Shown piece after piece: positions 1 to 8,747 of a stretch of DNA of 64,000 nt. The notes beneath the pieces are model-generated. The model had not been told where the DNA came from. It made no database searches and saw only the letters and a program-made list of their open reading frames with translations. Position 1 is the first letter of the stretch, and each line of letters starts with the position of its first letter. The position numbers and the translations under genes were made by a program. The DNA is from Salinarimonas sp. (GTDB lineage: Bacteria > Pseudomonadota > Alphaproteobacteria > Rhizobiales > Beijerinckiaceae): the NCBI GenBank assembly GCA_020832565.1, contig JAFIEI010000001.1, positions 62,001 to 126,000 on the forward strand, in the 5' to 3' direction.

Positions 1-101
1 GCATGTTCTTCGCCAAGCGCAACGGCCGCAATCGCACCACGGCCGATTCCGATGCCGATTTCCAGAAAGAGCACGGCTCAGGCATGACGGAAGTCGCCTG
101 A
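1..101 (+). CDS. C-terminal end of a GGDEF (diguanylate cyclase) protein, partial
   Basis: Only the last 33 codons are inside the window. They read MFFAKRNGRNRTT and then a polar tail ending at TGA. The AKRNGRNR stretch is the characteristic last helix and strand of GGDEF domains, which make cyclic-di-GMP from two GTP. The signature GGDEF loop and any sensor domain lie upstream and cannot be judged, so catalytic activity is unknown. A strong intrinsic terminator follows 30 bases after the stop, so this is the end of a transcript. Confidence 0.75.
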   Translation, partial: MFFAKRNGRNRTTADSDADFQKEHGSGMTEVA

Positions 102-133
102 TCCCCTGCATTTCCCGGCAGCTAATCCGTGGC

Positions 134-161
134 CCGATCTGACCCTGTCGGATCGGTTTTT
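134..161 (+). terminator. Rho-independent terminator after the GGDEF gene
   Basis: CCGATCTGA (134-142) pairs with TCGGATCGG (148-156), nine base pairs with one G-U, around a five-base loop, followed directly by five T residues. It ends the GGDEF transcript and touches the stop codon of the convergent TfoX-domain gene. Confidence 0.8.
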
Positions 162-529
162 CACCTGCGGGCAGGCGTGTCCCGGCGAGGAGTGATTCGT
201 ACGGGCTTTCCCGGTTTTGCCAGCCTGCGGGCGGTTGCATGCGCGCGCCGCGCCCATTCCGCCATGATATCGGGATCTTCCAGCGCTGCGAGTGGCGCGC
301 TCCAGTAGCTCATGGCGACGTCGCGATCACCCTTGTGATAGGCAAACTGCGTGCAGCCGGCATCGCGAAACGCCTGCGCATCGGCTTCATCGGCCTTGAG
401 AAAAAGCGTTCCGTCCGCTTCGAGAGCAAACATCAGCCCGTCGCGAAACACGCCGTGCCCGCCGAACATCCGTCGCAGCTGCACCGGGCCGAAAGCGCTG
501 AACGCATCCCTGATCGCATCCGCATCCAA
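161..529 (-). CDS. TfoX N-terminal domain protein
   Basis: A 122-residue protein matching the TfoX/Sxy N-terminal fold: an opening helix, then RRMFGGHGVF (residues 19-28), the family's most conserved stretch, then LFLKADE and a YWSAP segment. In gammaproteobacteria Sxy is a competence co-activator; single-domain homologues are widespread and uncharacterised, so no competence role is claimed. The only start that fits the family's length is TTG at 529; an in-frame stop lies a dozen codons upstream and no in-frame ATG is available. The C-terminus is Arg/Pro rich. It lies downstream of the Fe-S carrier gene on the same strand, 33 bases away, and may be cotranscribed. Confidence 0.75.
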   Translation of the reverse strand: MDADAIRDAFSAFGPVQLRRMFGGHGVFRDGLMFALEADGTLFLKADEADAQAFRDAGCTQFAYHKGDRDVAMSYWSAPLAALEDPDIMAEWARRAHATARRLAKPGKPVRITPRRDTPARR

Positions 530-562
530 TGCCCGGCTCTCGCGGTTTCGGCGCGTAATGTA

Positions 563-952
563 TTACTGCGCCGGGTTCTCGATATCGGCCGCAGCTTCCA
601 TCTTCGCCGGCGTAATCGCGACGGATTCGCCGCAACCGCAGGCAGAGGTCTGATTCGGGTTGTTGAAGACGAATTGCGAGGCGAGTTTCGTCACCTGAAA
701 ATCCATCTCGGTGCCGAGCAGGAACAGCACGGCCTTGGGGTCGATGAAGACCTTCACGCCCTTGTCCTCGACGACATCGTCGCCGGGCTCGATCGTCTCG
801 GCATATTCCATCGTATAGGCCATGCCGGCGCAGCCGCCGTTGCGCACGCCGACGCGCACGCCCTCGATCGGCCGGTCTGCATTCGCGATGATTTCCTTCA
901 CGCGATCCGCAGCAGCGTCCGTGAGGGAAATGACTTTCAATCCACCAAACAT
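563..952 (-). CDS. A-type iron-sulfur cluster carrier (HesB/IscA/SufA family)
   Basis: A 129-residue A-type carrier that passes Fe-S clusters to apoproteins in the cytoplasm. The three conserved cysteines are visible: the first in NGGCAGM (about residue 40) and a C-terminal CGCG pair (about residue 105), the cluster ligands of this family. NFNNPN-like sequence (VFNNPNQTSACGCG) is typical. An open frame extends 24 codons further upstream, but the ATG at 952 is preceded by a GAGAGGA ribosome site and starts the family homology (MFGGLKVISLT). In Rhizobiales this carrier usually follows the suf operon; here it is next to a TfoX-domain gene. SufA is the likely equivalent, but erpA or iscA cannot be excluded. 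Confidence 0.9.
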   Translation of the reverse strand: MFGGLKVISLTDAAADRVKEIIANADRPIEGVRVGVRNGGCAGMAYTMEYAETIEPGDDVVEDKGVKVFIDPKAVLFLLGTEMDFQVTKLASQFVFNNPNQTSACGCGESVAITPAKMEAAADIENPAQ

Positions 953-1149
953 TTCTATCCTCTCCACCCACGGGTAGAAGGCCCGGGCCAGTGAGCTACC
1001 TCCTTGCAACATAGTCATCTGCATGCCGCGCGTCGAGGGTCACCGGTCCCTCCATCTTGCGGTAGCGGCGAATCCCGCCTTGCCAGCGAGCCGGGGAGGG
1101 GGCTATCTAGCGCCGTCATCGAGCAAAAAGGCGGCGAGCAAACAGCGCC

Positions 1150-1887
1150 ATGTCGGATCCCATCGTCCTGATACCCGCCCGCATGGCGGCCACGCGCCTT
1201 CCGGGGAAGCCGCTTGCGGATATCGCCGGCGAGCCCATGATCGTGCATGTGTGGCGCCGTGCGGTCGAGGCGGGCATCGGGCCGGTCGCGGTGGCGACCG
1301 ATTCCGGGGAGATCGCCCGGGCGGTCGAAGCGGCGGGCGGGCAGGCAGTCGTCACGCGGGCAGACCATCCTTCCGGCTCGGACCGGATCCGGGAAGCCGT
1401 CGAGATTCTCGATCCGCAGGGGCGCCATGATGTGGTGGTGAACGTGCAGGGCGATTTTCCCACCATCGATCCGCGCGCCATCGCCGCTGCGATCCTGCCA
1501 CTGGCCGATCCGGCCGTCGCCATTGCCACGCTCGCCTGCCCGATCCGCGACGAGGAAGAGGCGAACGATCCCAACATCGTCAAGGTCGTAGGGTCGTCGA
1601 TTACGTCCGGGCGCCTGCGCGCTCTGTATTTCACCCGCGCCCGCGCCCCTTACGGCGAGGGGCCGCTCTATCATCATATCGGGCTCTACGCCTTCCGCCG
1701 CCGTGCGCTCGAGCGCTTTGTCAGCCTGCCGCCCTCCGACCTGGAGCAGCGCGAGAAGCTGGAGCAGCTGCGCGCGCTGGAGGACGGCATGCGCATCGAC
1801 GTGACCGTGGTGGAGGACGCGCCGTTCGGCGTCGACACGCCCGAATCCCTGGCGCGTGCCCGCGCCATTCTCGGAGACCGTTCATGA
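1150..1887 (+). CDS. kdsB: 3-deoxy-manno-octulosonate cytidylyltransferase
   Basis: CMP-Kdo synthetase, 245 residues, the usual length. It activates Kdo with CTP for lipid A core assembly in the cytoplasm. The N-terminal nucleotide-binding loop ([13 protein letters not shown], residues 8-20), the HPSGSDR segment (73-79) and NVQGD (98-102) are all present; the residue after NVQGD is Phe where many homologues have Glu, a position that varies in alphaproteobacteria. Its last four bases overlap the start of pheA, so the two genes are translationally coupled. Confidence 0.95.
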   Translation: MSDPIVLIPARMAATRLPGKPLADIAGEPMIVHVWRRAVEAGIGPVAVATDSGEIARAVEAAGGQAVVTRADHPSGSDRIREAVEILDPQGRHDVVVNVQGDFPTIDPRAIAAAILPLADPAVAIATLACPIRDEEEANDPNIVKVVGSSITSGRLRALYFTRARAPYGEGPLYHHIGLYAFRRRALERFVSLPPSDLEQREKLEQLRALEDGMRIDVTVVEDAPFGVDTPESLARARAILGDRS

Positions 1888-2744
1888 GCAAGATCATCGC
1901 TTTCCAGGGCGAGCGCGGCGCGAATTCGAACATCGCCTGCCTCGAGGTACATCCCGACTGGACGCCGCTGCCGTGCCCGACCTTCGAGGACGCCTTCGCG
2001 GCCTTGAAGGACGGGGAGGCGCAACTCGCCATGATCCCGATCGAGAATTCCGTGGCCGGGCGGGTGGCGGATATCCATCATCTCCTGCCGGAATCCGGGC
2101 TGCATATCATCGGCGAGTATTTCCTCCCGATCCGCCATCAGCTGATGGCGGTGAAGGGGGCTACACTGGCGACGATCCGCACGGTTCAAAGCCACGTCCA
2201 GGCGCTCGGCCAGTGCCGGCGCACCCTGCGCAAGCTCAATCTCATGCCGATCGTCGGGGCCGATACTGCCGGTTCCGCACGCCAGATCGCCGAGATGGCC
2301 GATCCGACCCGCGCCGCGATCGCCCCTCAGCTTGCCGCCGAAGTCTATGGTCTCGAAATCCTCGCCGCCGATATCGAGGACGAGGCGCATAACACGACCC
2401 GCTTCATCATTCTCGCCAATGATCCCCTGGAGATCCCTCCCGGCACGGCTGATTGCGTCACGAGTTTCGTCTTCCGCGTGCGCAACATTCCCGCCGCGCT
2501 CTACAAGGCGATGGGCGGGTTCGCCACGAACGGCGTCAACATGACGAAGCTCGAGAGCTACATGATCGAGGGGCATTTCACCGCGACGCAGTTCTATGCC
2601 GAGGTGGACGGCCACAAGGACGAGCCGCATGTGCGCCGCGCGCTGGAGGAACTTGCATTCTTCTCGCGCGAGTTGAACGTTCTGGGTGTCTATCCCGCGC
2701 ATCCCTTCCGCCGGAAGTTACGGGATACGCTCGACGAAGAGTGA
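1884..2744 (+). CDS. pheA: Prephenate dehydratase
   Basis: Monofunctional prephenate dehydratase, 286 residues: prephenate to phenylpyruvate in phenylalanine synthesis. The periplasmic-binding-protein-like catalytic domain occupies residues 1-180 with FQGERGANS at 7-15 and the catalytic TRF triad at 172-174. An ACT domain follows (about 195-275), with ESYM at 224-227, the variant of the ESRP motif that binds phenylalanine, so feedback inhibition is expected. No chorismate mutase domain is fused. It overlaps kdsB by ATGA. Confidence 0.95.
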   Translation: MSKIIAFQGERGANSNIACLEVHPDWTPLPCPTFEDAFAALKDGEAQLAMIPIENSVAGRVADIHHLLPESGLHIIGEYFLPIRHQLMAVKGATLATIRTVQSHVQALGQCRRTLRKLNLMPIVGADTAGSARQIAEMADPTRAAIAPQLAAEVYGLEILAADIEDEAHNTTRFIILANDPLEIPPGTADCVTSFVFRVRNIPAALYKAMGGFATNGVNMTKLESYMIEGHFTATQFYAEVDGHKDEPHVRRALEELAFFSRELNVLGVYPAHPFRRKLRDTLDEE

Positions 2745-2759
2745 GGCGAGAACGGCGGC

Positions 2760-3737
2760 TCACTCGAAGAGATAGCGCCGCACCAGATGATGCGCGATCG
2801 CGACCGGCGGCGGGGTGCGCAGATTGTCGGGGTGGCGATCTTCCAGCATCATCGCGACGTCGGCGCGTGAGAACCAGCGCACGTCCTCCATCTCGTCGTA
2901 ATCGATGTCGAGCCGGTCATCGAGGGCGATGCCGTGGCAGCCGATCATCAGCGAGGAAGGGAAGGGCCAGGGCTGGGAGAGTACGTAGCGCACCTCGCCG
3001 ACGCGCACGCCCGCCTCCTCGAAGGTTTCGCGCCGCACCGCATCCTCGACCGTTTCGCCGGGCTCGACGAAACCGGCGAGGCAGGAATAGTTGCCCGTGG
3101 GAAAGCGCGCCTGACGCCCCAGCAGGATATTGTCGCCATGGGTGATCAGCATGATCGCCACCGGATCCGTTCGTGGGAAATGCTGGGTGCCGCAGGCGTC
3201 GCAGTCGCGCCGGAAGCCCGAGGCGCTCGTCCGTGTGGGGGCGCCGCAATTGGCGCAGAACCGGTGCCGCGCGTGCCAGGAAAGCAGTGATTTCGCTTCC
3301 GCCAGGATGCCCGCCTCAAGCTCCGGGACGAGCCCCTGCGTTGCGACGGAGCGCAGGTCGAGAACGAAGCAATCGTCACGCTTTTCGAATTGTTCCTGCA
3401 GGTCGGCGGCGGTGAGCAGCGCGAGCACATGGGTGCCGTCGAGGGTGCCGAGATAAACCTCTTCCAAGACGGGGAGATCGCCGCGCATATGGGCCGGATG
3501 CAGGGCGCTGAGCCCGTCACCGGAGCGCGAGAGGATCGGTGTATCGCCGGCGAAGAGCACGATACGCGCCTGCGGGTCGCCGCGATGGCGCGCGCGGGCA
3601 TCGTCACCGCGTTCACTGGTGTGGCGCACCAGACCGTTGGTGGCAAAGCCCATCGGTGGGTGTGCGTTCTTGTGCGGGTGTGCGTTCTTGGTCGAGTGCG
3701 CGTTCTTGGGCGAATGTGCCTTGAGGAAATCGTTCAT
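2760..3737 (-). CDS. nudC: NADH pyrophosphatase, Nudix family
   Basis: A 325-residue NudC: hydrolyses NADH to NMNH and AMP, and in E. coli removes NAD caps from RNA. It has a zinc ribbon with CxxC pairs at residues 161/164 and 179/182, a full Nudix box at 222-244 (GFVEPGET then REtFEEAG) and the SQPWPFPSS hallmark at 254-262 that separates NudC from other Nudix enzymes. The first 28 residues are odd: a KNAHxx hexapeptide is repeated before the family homology begins. The ATG at 3737 has only a weakly placed AAAGG; a later ATG at 3653 would remove the repeat but has no ribosome site. Convergent with pheA, 15 bases apart. Confidence 0.92.
   Translation of the reverse strand: MNDFLKAHSPKNAHSTKNAHPHKNAHPPMGFATNGLVRHTSERGDDARARHRGDPQARIVLFAGDTPILSRSGDGLSALHPAHMRGDLPVLEEVYLGTLDGTHVLALLTAADLQEQFEKRDDCFVLDLRSVATQGLVPELEAGILAEAKSLLSWHARHRFCANCGAPTRTSASGFRRDCDACGTQHFPRTDPVAIMLITHGDNILLGRQARFPTGNYSCLAGFVEPGETVEDAVRRETFEEAGVRVGEVRYVLSQPWPFPSSLMIGCHGIALDDRLDIDYDEMEDVRWFSRADVAMMLEDRHPDNLRTPPPVAIAHHLVRRYLFE
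3660..3720 (-). repeat. 18-bp tandem repeat encoding KNAHxx in NudC
   Basis: About three and a half copies of an 18-base unit containing gcgttcttg on the plus strand. On the coding strand it gives KAHSP, KNAHST, KNAHPH, KNAHPP, alternating Lys and His. The copies differ by a few bases, so it is not a recent perfect expansion. Confidence 0.8.
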
Positions 3738-3765
3738 GCCTTTCGGCGCCCCTTTCGCGGGTCTG

Positions 3766-4179
3766 TCAGGCTTCTGCGAAGGCCTTCGTGAATCGGTCGA
3801 TCAGGGGCTGGACCCCGTGTGCGGGATAGTCTTGTCTTGTGCCATGCCCCCAGACCGGGCCGGGCCAGGCGGGGTCGGATGCGAAGCGCCCGATCACATG
3901 CAGATGGAACTGCGAGACGACATTGCCGAGCCCGGCGACGTTCACCTTGTCGGGTGCCGCGACCGCGCGCATGACGCCGACGGCGATGCGGGCTTCCTGC
4001 ATGAGTTGCTGCGAATCCTGCGCCGCAAGATCGTCCAGTTCGACGATATCCGCCCGACGCGGAACTAGGATCAGCCAGGGAAAGCGTGCATCGTTCATCA
4101 GGCGCACGCTGCACAATTCGAGATCACCTAACGCGATCGTATCGGCTTCGAGGCGGGGATCGAGGGAGAAAGCACTCAT
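3766..4179 (-). CDS. HIT domain protein
   Basis: A 137-residue histidine-triad protein, a nucleotide hydrolase or transferase fold. The triad region reads QFHLHVIGR (residues 90-98): two of the three classical histidines are present and the first position is Gln, a variant common in this bacterial subgroup. The N-terminal half (LCSVRLMNDARFPWLILVPRR) is typical of short HIT proteins acting on small nucleotides. The open frame continues far upstream across the start of the divergent acyl-CoA synthetase gene, but homology begins at the ATG at 4179. Substrate is not predictable. Confidence 0.88.
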   Translation of the reverse strand: MSAFSLDPRLEADTIALGDLELCSVRLMNDARFPWLILVPRRADIVELDDLAAQDSQQLMQEARIAVGVMRAVAAPDKVNVAGLGNVVSQFHLHVIGRFASDPAWPGPVWGHGTRQDYPAHGVQPLIDRFTKAFAEA

Positions 4180-4361
4180 TCTGCGAATTCTAGCGCGCAT
4201 TCGCCGGCAGACAAATGCGAAATGCGTCACCGGCGCGCTGGGCGCATCCACCCGGCCTCGAGTGGCAACTGTTGGACAAGCGGCGAAACCCGATGCAATC
4301 TGTTGCGTTTCCAAGGCAAGAGCAATGCAATCGCATAAGGCCGTGGGCCGGGGAGGGAAAG

Positions 4362-6479
4362 ATGTCGGAGGAGAGCGCTGGTACGGGGCGGAAGAAGCAG
4401 GCAGCCGGTTCGCGATCAAAGGCGGCGCAAGAGGCCGAAGCGCCGGGGCAGGGCGCGGGGAAAGCAGCAACCGGGGAGACTCTGACCTCCGAGAAATCTG
4501 CTGTGTCCAAGGAGTCCTCTGCTCCCAAGAAGTCTTCTGCTCCCAAGAAATCCTCTGCTCCCAAAAAAGCCTCTGCTCCCAGGAAGCCGGCAGCATCCAA
4601 GAAAGCCTCTGAGAGCAAGAAGGCTCCTGCGACCAAGGAAGCCTCTGCGACCAAGGAAGCCTCTGCGACGAAGAAGGCTGCTGCGACGAAGAAAGCATCC
4701 GGATCCGAGAAGGCTGCTGCCGGCAAGCAGCCGGCACCATCGACGAAGTCTGCCGCAGGGAAGAAGGTCGCCTCCGGCTCGACCGGTTCGCAGGAGATTC
4801 CGCGCCCCTGGCTCGATCACTATCCCGATTTCGTGGAACGCGAGATCGACGAGGGCGCCGCGCCTGATCTGACAGAGCTGATTGATCGCACGGTCTCGCG
4901 CTACGGCGAGAATATCGCCTTCGAGAGCTTCGGCGTCGGGATGCGCTTCAAGGAACTCGACACGCATTCGCGGGCCGTGGCGGCATGGCTGGGCGCGCAG
5001 GGTTACGGCAAGGGAGACCGGATCGCGGTGATGATGCCGAATGTCATGGCGTATCCCGTGATCCTGTTCGGTATCCTCAGGGCCGGCTGCACGGTCGTCA
5101 ACGTCAACCCGCTCTATACGCCGCGCGAGCTCAAGCATCAGGTCAAGGATTCCGGGGCAAAGGTTCTCTTCGTGCTCGAGAATTTCGCCCATACGGTGGA
5201 GCGCTCGGAGCTTGCGAAGGCGGATCTGGCGCGTGTCGTTCTGGTCGCACCGGGTGATCTGCTCGGGCTCAAGGGCTTCCTCGTCAATACCGTATCGCGC
5301 TATGTGAAACGGGCGGTTCCCGGCTACACGCTACCCGGCGCTATCCGCCTGAGCGCCGTACTGAGCAATCCTGGCGCGCAGGGCTTCAAGCCGCGCGCGG
5401 TCGGCAAGGACGACATCGCCTTCCTGCAATATACCGGCGGCACCACCGGGCTGCCCAAGGGCGCGACGCTCCTGCATCGCAACGTCGCCACCAATGTCGC
5501 CCAGGTGAAGGCCTGGATCAGGCACGCGATCGAGGCGCGCAAGGAAAACGTGATCATCACCGCGTTGCCGCTATATCATATCTTCAGCCTCACGGCCTGC
5601 ATGGTGTTCTTCCAGTTCGGCGCGCGCCAGGTGCTGATCGCGAATCCACGCGATCTGCCCGGCATGATCGACACGCTGAAGAAGACGCCGTTCACCTGTG
5701 TCGTCTTCATCAACACGCTCTACAACGCGCTGGCCAATCATTCGCGCATCAAGGAAGTGGATTTCTCCCATCTCCACCTGTCGATCGCGGGCGGCATGTC
5801 CACGCAGAAGGCGGTGGCGCGCAAATGGAAGGCGCTGACCGGCTCGGCCATCGTCGAGGGCTACGGTCTGTCGGAGACCTCGCCCGTGGTCACGGCGAAC
5901 CGGCTCGACGTGGAGGACCATACCGGCACGATCGGCTATCCGCTGCCCTCGACGGATGTCGCCATCCGCGACGAGGAGGGCAACGTGCTCGGCTGCGAGG
6001 CGGAAGGCGAGTTGTGTGTGCGCGGGCCGCAGGTCATGGCCGGCTACTGGAACCAGCCCGAGGAAACGAAGAAGGTGATGACCGAAGACGGCTTCCTGCG
6101 TACCGGCGACGTGGCCGTGCTGCAGGAAGACGGGCTCGTGCGCATCGTCGACCGGATCAAGGACATGATCAGCGTCTCGGGCTTCAACGTCTATCCCAAC
6201 GAGGTGGAGGACGTGCTGGCCGACCACCCGCAGATCGCCGAGGCGGCAGTGGTCGGCATGCCGGACGACCATTCCGGCGAACGGGTCGTCGCCTATGTCG
6301 TGCTCCGGGACGAGGGGGTCACCGAGCAGCAGATCCGCGATCATTGCCGGGAATCGCTGACGAGCTACAAGGTCCCGCGCGAGGTCAAGTTCCGCGATTC
6401 GCTGCCCAAGACGAATGTCGGCAAGGTCCTGCGGCGGGCCCTGCGCGATTCCGATGAGGGGCGCCGGGAAGAGGCGTGA
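4362..6479 (+). CDS. fadD: Long-chain fatty acid-CoA ligase with Lys/Ala/Ser-rich N-terminal tail
   Basis: An ANL-family adenylate-forming ligase of 705 residues that couples long-chain fatty acids to CoA through an acyl-adenylate. The P-loop-like YTGGTTGLPKG begins at residue 357, followed by YGLSETSP, a GELCVRGP segment, the TGD motif and a C-terminal domain ending in a GKVLRR lysine loop. The enzyme proper starts near residue 146 (IPRPWLDHYP), as in other FadD proteins. Everything before that is a Lys/Ala/Ser/Pro-rich tail with hexapeptide repeats and no predicted fold. The ATG at 4362 is chosen because GGGAGGGAAAG precedes it; the frame is open 49 codons further upstream. The tail resembles bacterial histone H1-like sequences; its function is unknown. 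Confidence 0.9.
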   Translation: MSEESAGTGRKKQAAGSRSKAAQEAEAPGQGAGKAATGETLTSEKSAVSKESSAPKKSSAPKKSSAPKKASAPRKPAASKKASESKKAPATKEASATKEASATKKAAATKKASGSEKAAAGKQPAPSTKSAAGKKVASGSTGSQEIPRPWLDHYPDFVEREIDEGAAPDLTELIDRTVSRYGENIAFESFGVGMRFKELDTHSRAVAAWLGAQGYGKGDRIAVMMPNVMAYPVILFGILRAGCTVVNVNPLYTPRELKHQVKDSGAKVLFVLENFAHTVERSELAKADLARVVLVAPGDLLGLKGFLVNTVSRYVKRAVPGYTLPGAIRLSAVLSNPGAQGFKPRAVGKDDIAFLQYTGGTTGLPKGATLLHRNVATNVAQVKAWIRHAIEARKENVIITALPLYHIFSLTACMVFFQFGARQVLIANPRDLPGMIDTLKKTPFTCVVFINTLYNALANHSRIKEVDFSHLHLSIAGGMSTQKAVARKWKALTGSAIVEGYGLSETSPVVTANRLDVEDHTGTIGYPLPSTDVAIRDEEGNVLGCEAEGELCVRGPQVMAGYWNQPEETKKVMTEDGFLRTGDVAVLQEDGLVRIVDRIKDMISVSGFNVYPNEVEDVLADHPQIAEAAVVGMPDDHSGERVVAYVVLRDEGVTEQQIRDHCRESLTSYKVPREVKFRDSLPKTNVGKVLRRALRDSDEGRREEA
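4515..4700 (+). repeat. 18-bp tandem repeats in the fadD tail
   Basis: Two blocks of in-frame 18-base repeats. 4515-4586 holds four copies encoding SSAPKK (last copy ASAPRK). 4629-4700 holds four copies encoding ATKEAS or ATKKAS. Neighbouring copies differ at few positions, some at none, so copy number may vary between strains. Confidence 0.85.
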
Positions 6480-6510
6480 CGCGCGGGTATCGAAGGTGCC
6501 GTGACCGCTC

Positions 6511-6555
6511 CTGCGCCTGATCATGGCGATCAGGCGCAGCCCGAGCAGCATTTTT
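6511..6555 (+). terminator. Possible terminator hairpin after fadD
   Basis: A perfect 12-bp inverted repeat, CTGCGCCTGATC (6511-6522) and GATCAGGCGCAG (6528-6539), around a five-base loop. The nearest T run (6551-6555) is 12 bases further on, so this is not a classical intrinsic terminator; it may terminate less directly or stabilise the 3' end. Confidence 0.45.
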
Positions 6556-6578
6556 CGTGAGGTAGATGCGTATCTTGC

Positions 6579-6607
6579 TTGACCGAAGCGAAAGCCTCGG
6601 CTACCGT
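6579..6607 (+). promoter_or_regulatory. Candidate sigma-70 promoter of the ilv locus
   Basis: TTGACC (6579-6584), 17 bases, TACCGT (6602-6607). Spacing is ideal and the -35 is close to consensus; the -10 is weak. Transcription would begin about 25 bases before the leader peptide. Confidence 0.4.
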
Positions 6608-6639
6608 TCGCGCAACTTTATGAAAGGAAAGCGGGAGCC

Positions 6640-6690
6640 ATGAGCACGCTTATTCTCGTAATTGGGGCGCCATCGACGGAGCGGGTATGA
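6640..6690 (+). CDS. Branched-chain amino acid leader peptide
   Basis: A 16-codon open frame encoding MSTLILVIGAPSTERV, preceded by a GGGAG ribosome site. Six of the sixteen codons are Leu, Ile or Val, five of them consecutive. It lies just before a hairpin-plus-T-run and the acetolactate synthase genes. This is the arrangement of ribosome-mediated attenuation: shortage of charged Leu/Ile/Val tRNA stalls the ribosome and lets transcription pass the terminator. The assignment rests on composition and position; leader peptides are too short for homology. Confidence 0.85.
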   Translation: MSTLILVIGAPSTERV

Positions 6691-6743
6691 CCCGTACGAT
6701 CCGGCGATGGTGCACGAGGCCCCCCGACGGGGCCTTTTTTATT
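6667..6743 (+). promoter_or_regulatory. ilv transcription attenuator
   Basis: The terminator is AGGCCCC (6717-6723) paired with GGGGCCT (6729-6735) and a run of T. An alternative helix is possible between 6667-6675, inside the leader reading frame, and 6705-6713 (nine pairs, one G-U), and ggggc at 6664-6668 is complementary to gcccc at 6719-6723 inside the terminator stem. These give competing structures of the kind needed for attenuation. Which helix acts as antiterminator is inference. Confidence 0.75.
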
Positions 6744-6830
6744 GCCTGAACCTCTCACACGAACGCCGCACGCAAACACAGACCAGATACCGGAAAATTC
6801 CCCCGGAAGAACGCTGAAGGAAAGTCGATC

Positions 6831-8618
6831 ATGAGCGAGATGATGACCGGAGCCGAAATGGTCGTCCGCGCCCTGCAGGACCAGGGTGTCGAGCATATCT
6901 TCGGATATCCCGGGGGCGCCGTACTTCCGATTTACGACGCGCTCTTCCATCAGGATTCGGTCGAGCATGTGCTCGTGCGCCACGAGCAGGGCGCCGTCCA
7001 TGCCGCAGAGGGCTATGCCCGCTCGACCGGCAAGGTCGGCTGCGTGCTCGTCACCTCGGGGCCAGGCGCGACCAATGCGGTTACCGGTCTCACCGATGCG
7101 ATGATGGATTCGATCCCGCTGGTCTGCATCACCGGCCAGGTGCCGACCCATCTGATCGGCTCCGACGCGTTCCAGGAATGCGACACGGTCGGCATCACCC
7201 GCCATTGCACCAAGCACAATTATCTCGTGAAGGACATCGCCGATCTGCCGCGCATCCTGCACGAGGCTTTCTATGTCGCTGCCAATGGCCGCCCCGGCCC
7301 GGTCGTGGTCGATCTGCCCAAGGACATCCAGTTCCAGACCGGCGCCTATGCCCGCCCGACGAGCAGCGAGCACAAGACCTACCGCCCCACTGTCAAGGGC
7401 GACATGGAGAAGATCCGCGCCGCGATCGAGCTGATCGGCGCAGCCAAGCGCCCGGTCTTCTATACCGGCGGCGGCGTGATCAATGCCGGCCCCCATGCCT
7501 CGGAGCTGCTGCGCGAACTGGTGCGTCTGACCGGCTTCCCGATCACCTCGACGCTGATGGGGCTCGGCGCCTATCCGGCTTCCGACAAGCAGTTCCTCGG
7601 CATGCTCGGCATGCACGGCACTTATGAGGCCAATCTGGCCATGCATGGCTGCGATCTGATGATCTGCATCGGCGCGCGTTTCGATGACCGCATCACCGGG
7701 CGGCTCGATGCCTTCTCGCCGCATTCGCGCAAGATCCACATCGATGTCGACCCGTCCTCGATCAACAAGAACGTCAAGGTCGATCTCGGCATCGTCGGCG
7801 ATTGCGGCTATGTGCTCGAAGACATGGTGCGCCTGTTCCGCTCGATGTCGCCGCAGATCGACAAGCCGGCCCTGACGAGCTGGTGGGAGCAGATCGAAAC
7901 CTGGCGGTCGCGCAAGTGCCTCGGCTATCGCCCCTCTACGGAGACGATCAAGCCGCAATTTGCAGTCGAACGCCTGTATCAGGCGACGCTCGGCCCGGCC
8001 GGGCGGGGGCGCGATACCTTTGTCACCACCGAGGTCGGCCAGCACCAGATGTGGGCGGCGCAGTATTTCGGCTTCGAGGAGCCCAATCGCTGGATGACGT
8101 CGGGCGGCCTCGGCACGATGGGCTACGGCCTGCCGGCGGCGATCGGCGTGCAGATGGCGCATCGCGACGGGCTCGTCATCGACATTGCCGGCGAGGCCTC
8201 GATCCTGATGAACATCCAGGAGATGTCGACGGCGGTGCAGTACCGGCTGCCGGTGAAGATCTTCATCCTCAACAATGAATATATGGGCATGGTGCGCCAG
8301 TGGCAGGAATTGCTGCATGGCGGGCGCTACTCGCAGAGCTACTCGGAATCGCTGCCCGATTTCGTCAAGCTGGCGGAAGCGTACGGCGCCGTCGGCATGC
8401 GCTGCGACAAGCCCGATGATCTGGACGGTGCGATCGAGGAGATGCTCGCCGTCGACCGCCCGGTCATTTTCGACTGCATCGTCGACAAGACCGAGAACTG
8501 CTTCCCGATGATCCCGTCGGGCAAGGCCCATAACGAGATGCTGCTGAACGACTATCTCTCGGAAGACAAGCAGGATATCGGCAACGCCATCGACGAGAAG
8601 GGCAAGATGCTGGTGTGA
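6831..8618 (+). CDS. ilvI: Acetolactate synthase, large (catalytic) subunit
   Basis: Thiamine-diphosphate enzyme of 595 residues, the first common step of valine, leucine and isoleucine synthesis (two pyruvate to acetolactate, or pyruvate plus 2-oxobutyrate). Features seen: the N-terminal domain [16 protein letters not shown] with the downstream catalytic Glu in HEQGA, a central FAD-binding domain with GARFDDR, and the C-terminal TPP motif from GEAS to [12 protein letters not shown]. The usual GDG of the TPP motif reads GEA here ([10 protein letters not shown]), as in rhizobial homologues. It is preceded by the leader peptide and attenuator; the regulatory subunit lies beyond a GST gene. The symbol ilvB would serve equally. 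Confidence 0.95.
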   Translation: MSEMMTGAEMVVRALQDQGVEHIFGYPGGAVLPIYDALFHQDSVEHVLVRHEQGAVHAAEGYARSTGKVGCVLVTSGPGATNAVTGLTDAMMDSIPLVCITGQVPTHLIGSDAFQECDTVGITRHCTKHNYLVKDIADLPRILHEAFYVAANGRPGPVVVDLPKDIQFQTGAYARPTSSEHKTYRPTVKGDMEKIRAAIELIGAAKRPVFYTGGGVINAGPHASELLRELVRLTGFPITSTLMGLGAYPASDKQFLGMLGMHGTYEANLAMHGCDLMICIGARFDDRITGRLDAFSPHSRKIHIDVDPSSINKNVKVDLGIVGDCGYVLEDMVRLFRSMSPQIDKPALTSWWEQIETWRSRKCLGYRPSTETIKPQFAVERLYQATLGPAGRGRDTFVTTEVGQHQMWAAQYFGFEEPNRWMTSGGLGTMGYGLPAAIGVQMAHRDGLVIDIAGEASILMNIQEMSTAVQYRLPVKIFILNNEYMGMVRQWQELLHGGRYSQSYSESLPDFVKLAEAYGAVGMRCDKPDDLDGAIEEMLAVDRPVIFDCIVDKTENCFPMIPSGKAHNEMLLNDYLSEDKQDIGNAIDEKGKMLV

Positions 8619-8626
8619 CGGCGTAT

Positions 8627-8654
8627 CCGCCGGCCCCTCCGGAGGGGTCGGCGG
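8627..8654 (+). other. GC-rich hairpin between ilvI and the GST gene
   Basis: CCGCCGGCCCCTCC (8627-8640) is followed without gap by its reverse complement with one G-U pair. No T run follows, so it looks like a processing or pausing hairpin and not an intrinsic terminator. It could lower expression of the genes downstream relative to ilvI. Confidence 0.5.
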
Positions 8655-8747
8655 CTTTCGTCTCGGGCATTCGCCCGTCGATGCCCGTGCATCCGGCCGA
8701 ATTGCCGAAACCGTTTCTCACCGAAGATTTCAACCTGCGGAGATCCG

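Noticed and set aside
4515-4700. Regular repeats that could suggest a CRISPR array
   Set aside because: Units are adjacent, without spacers, in frame, and encode the Lys/Ala/Ser tail of FadD.
6618-8531. Long minus-strand open frame opposite ilvI
   Set aside because: It lies opposite a complete acetolactate synthase gene and its leader, and has no recognisable domain.
8627-8654. Hairpin after ilvI as an intrinsic terminator
   Set aside because: No T run follows, and ilvH, needed for regulation, lies downstream.
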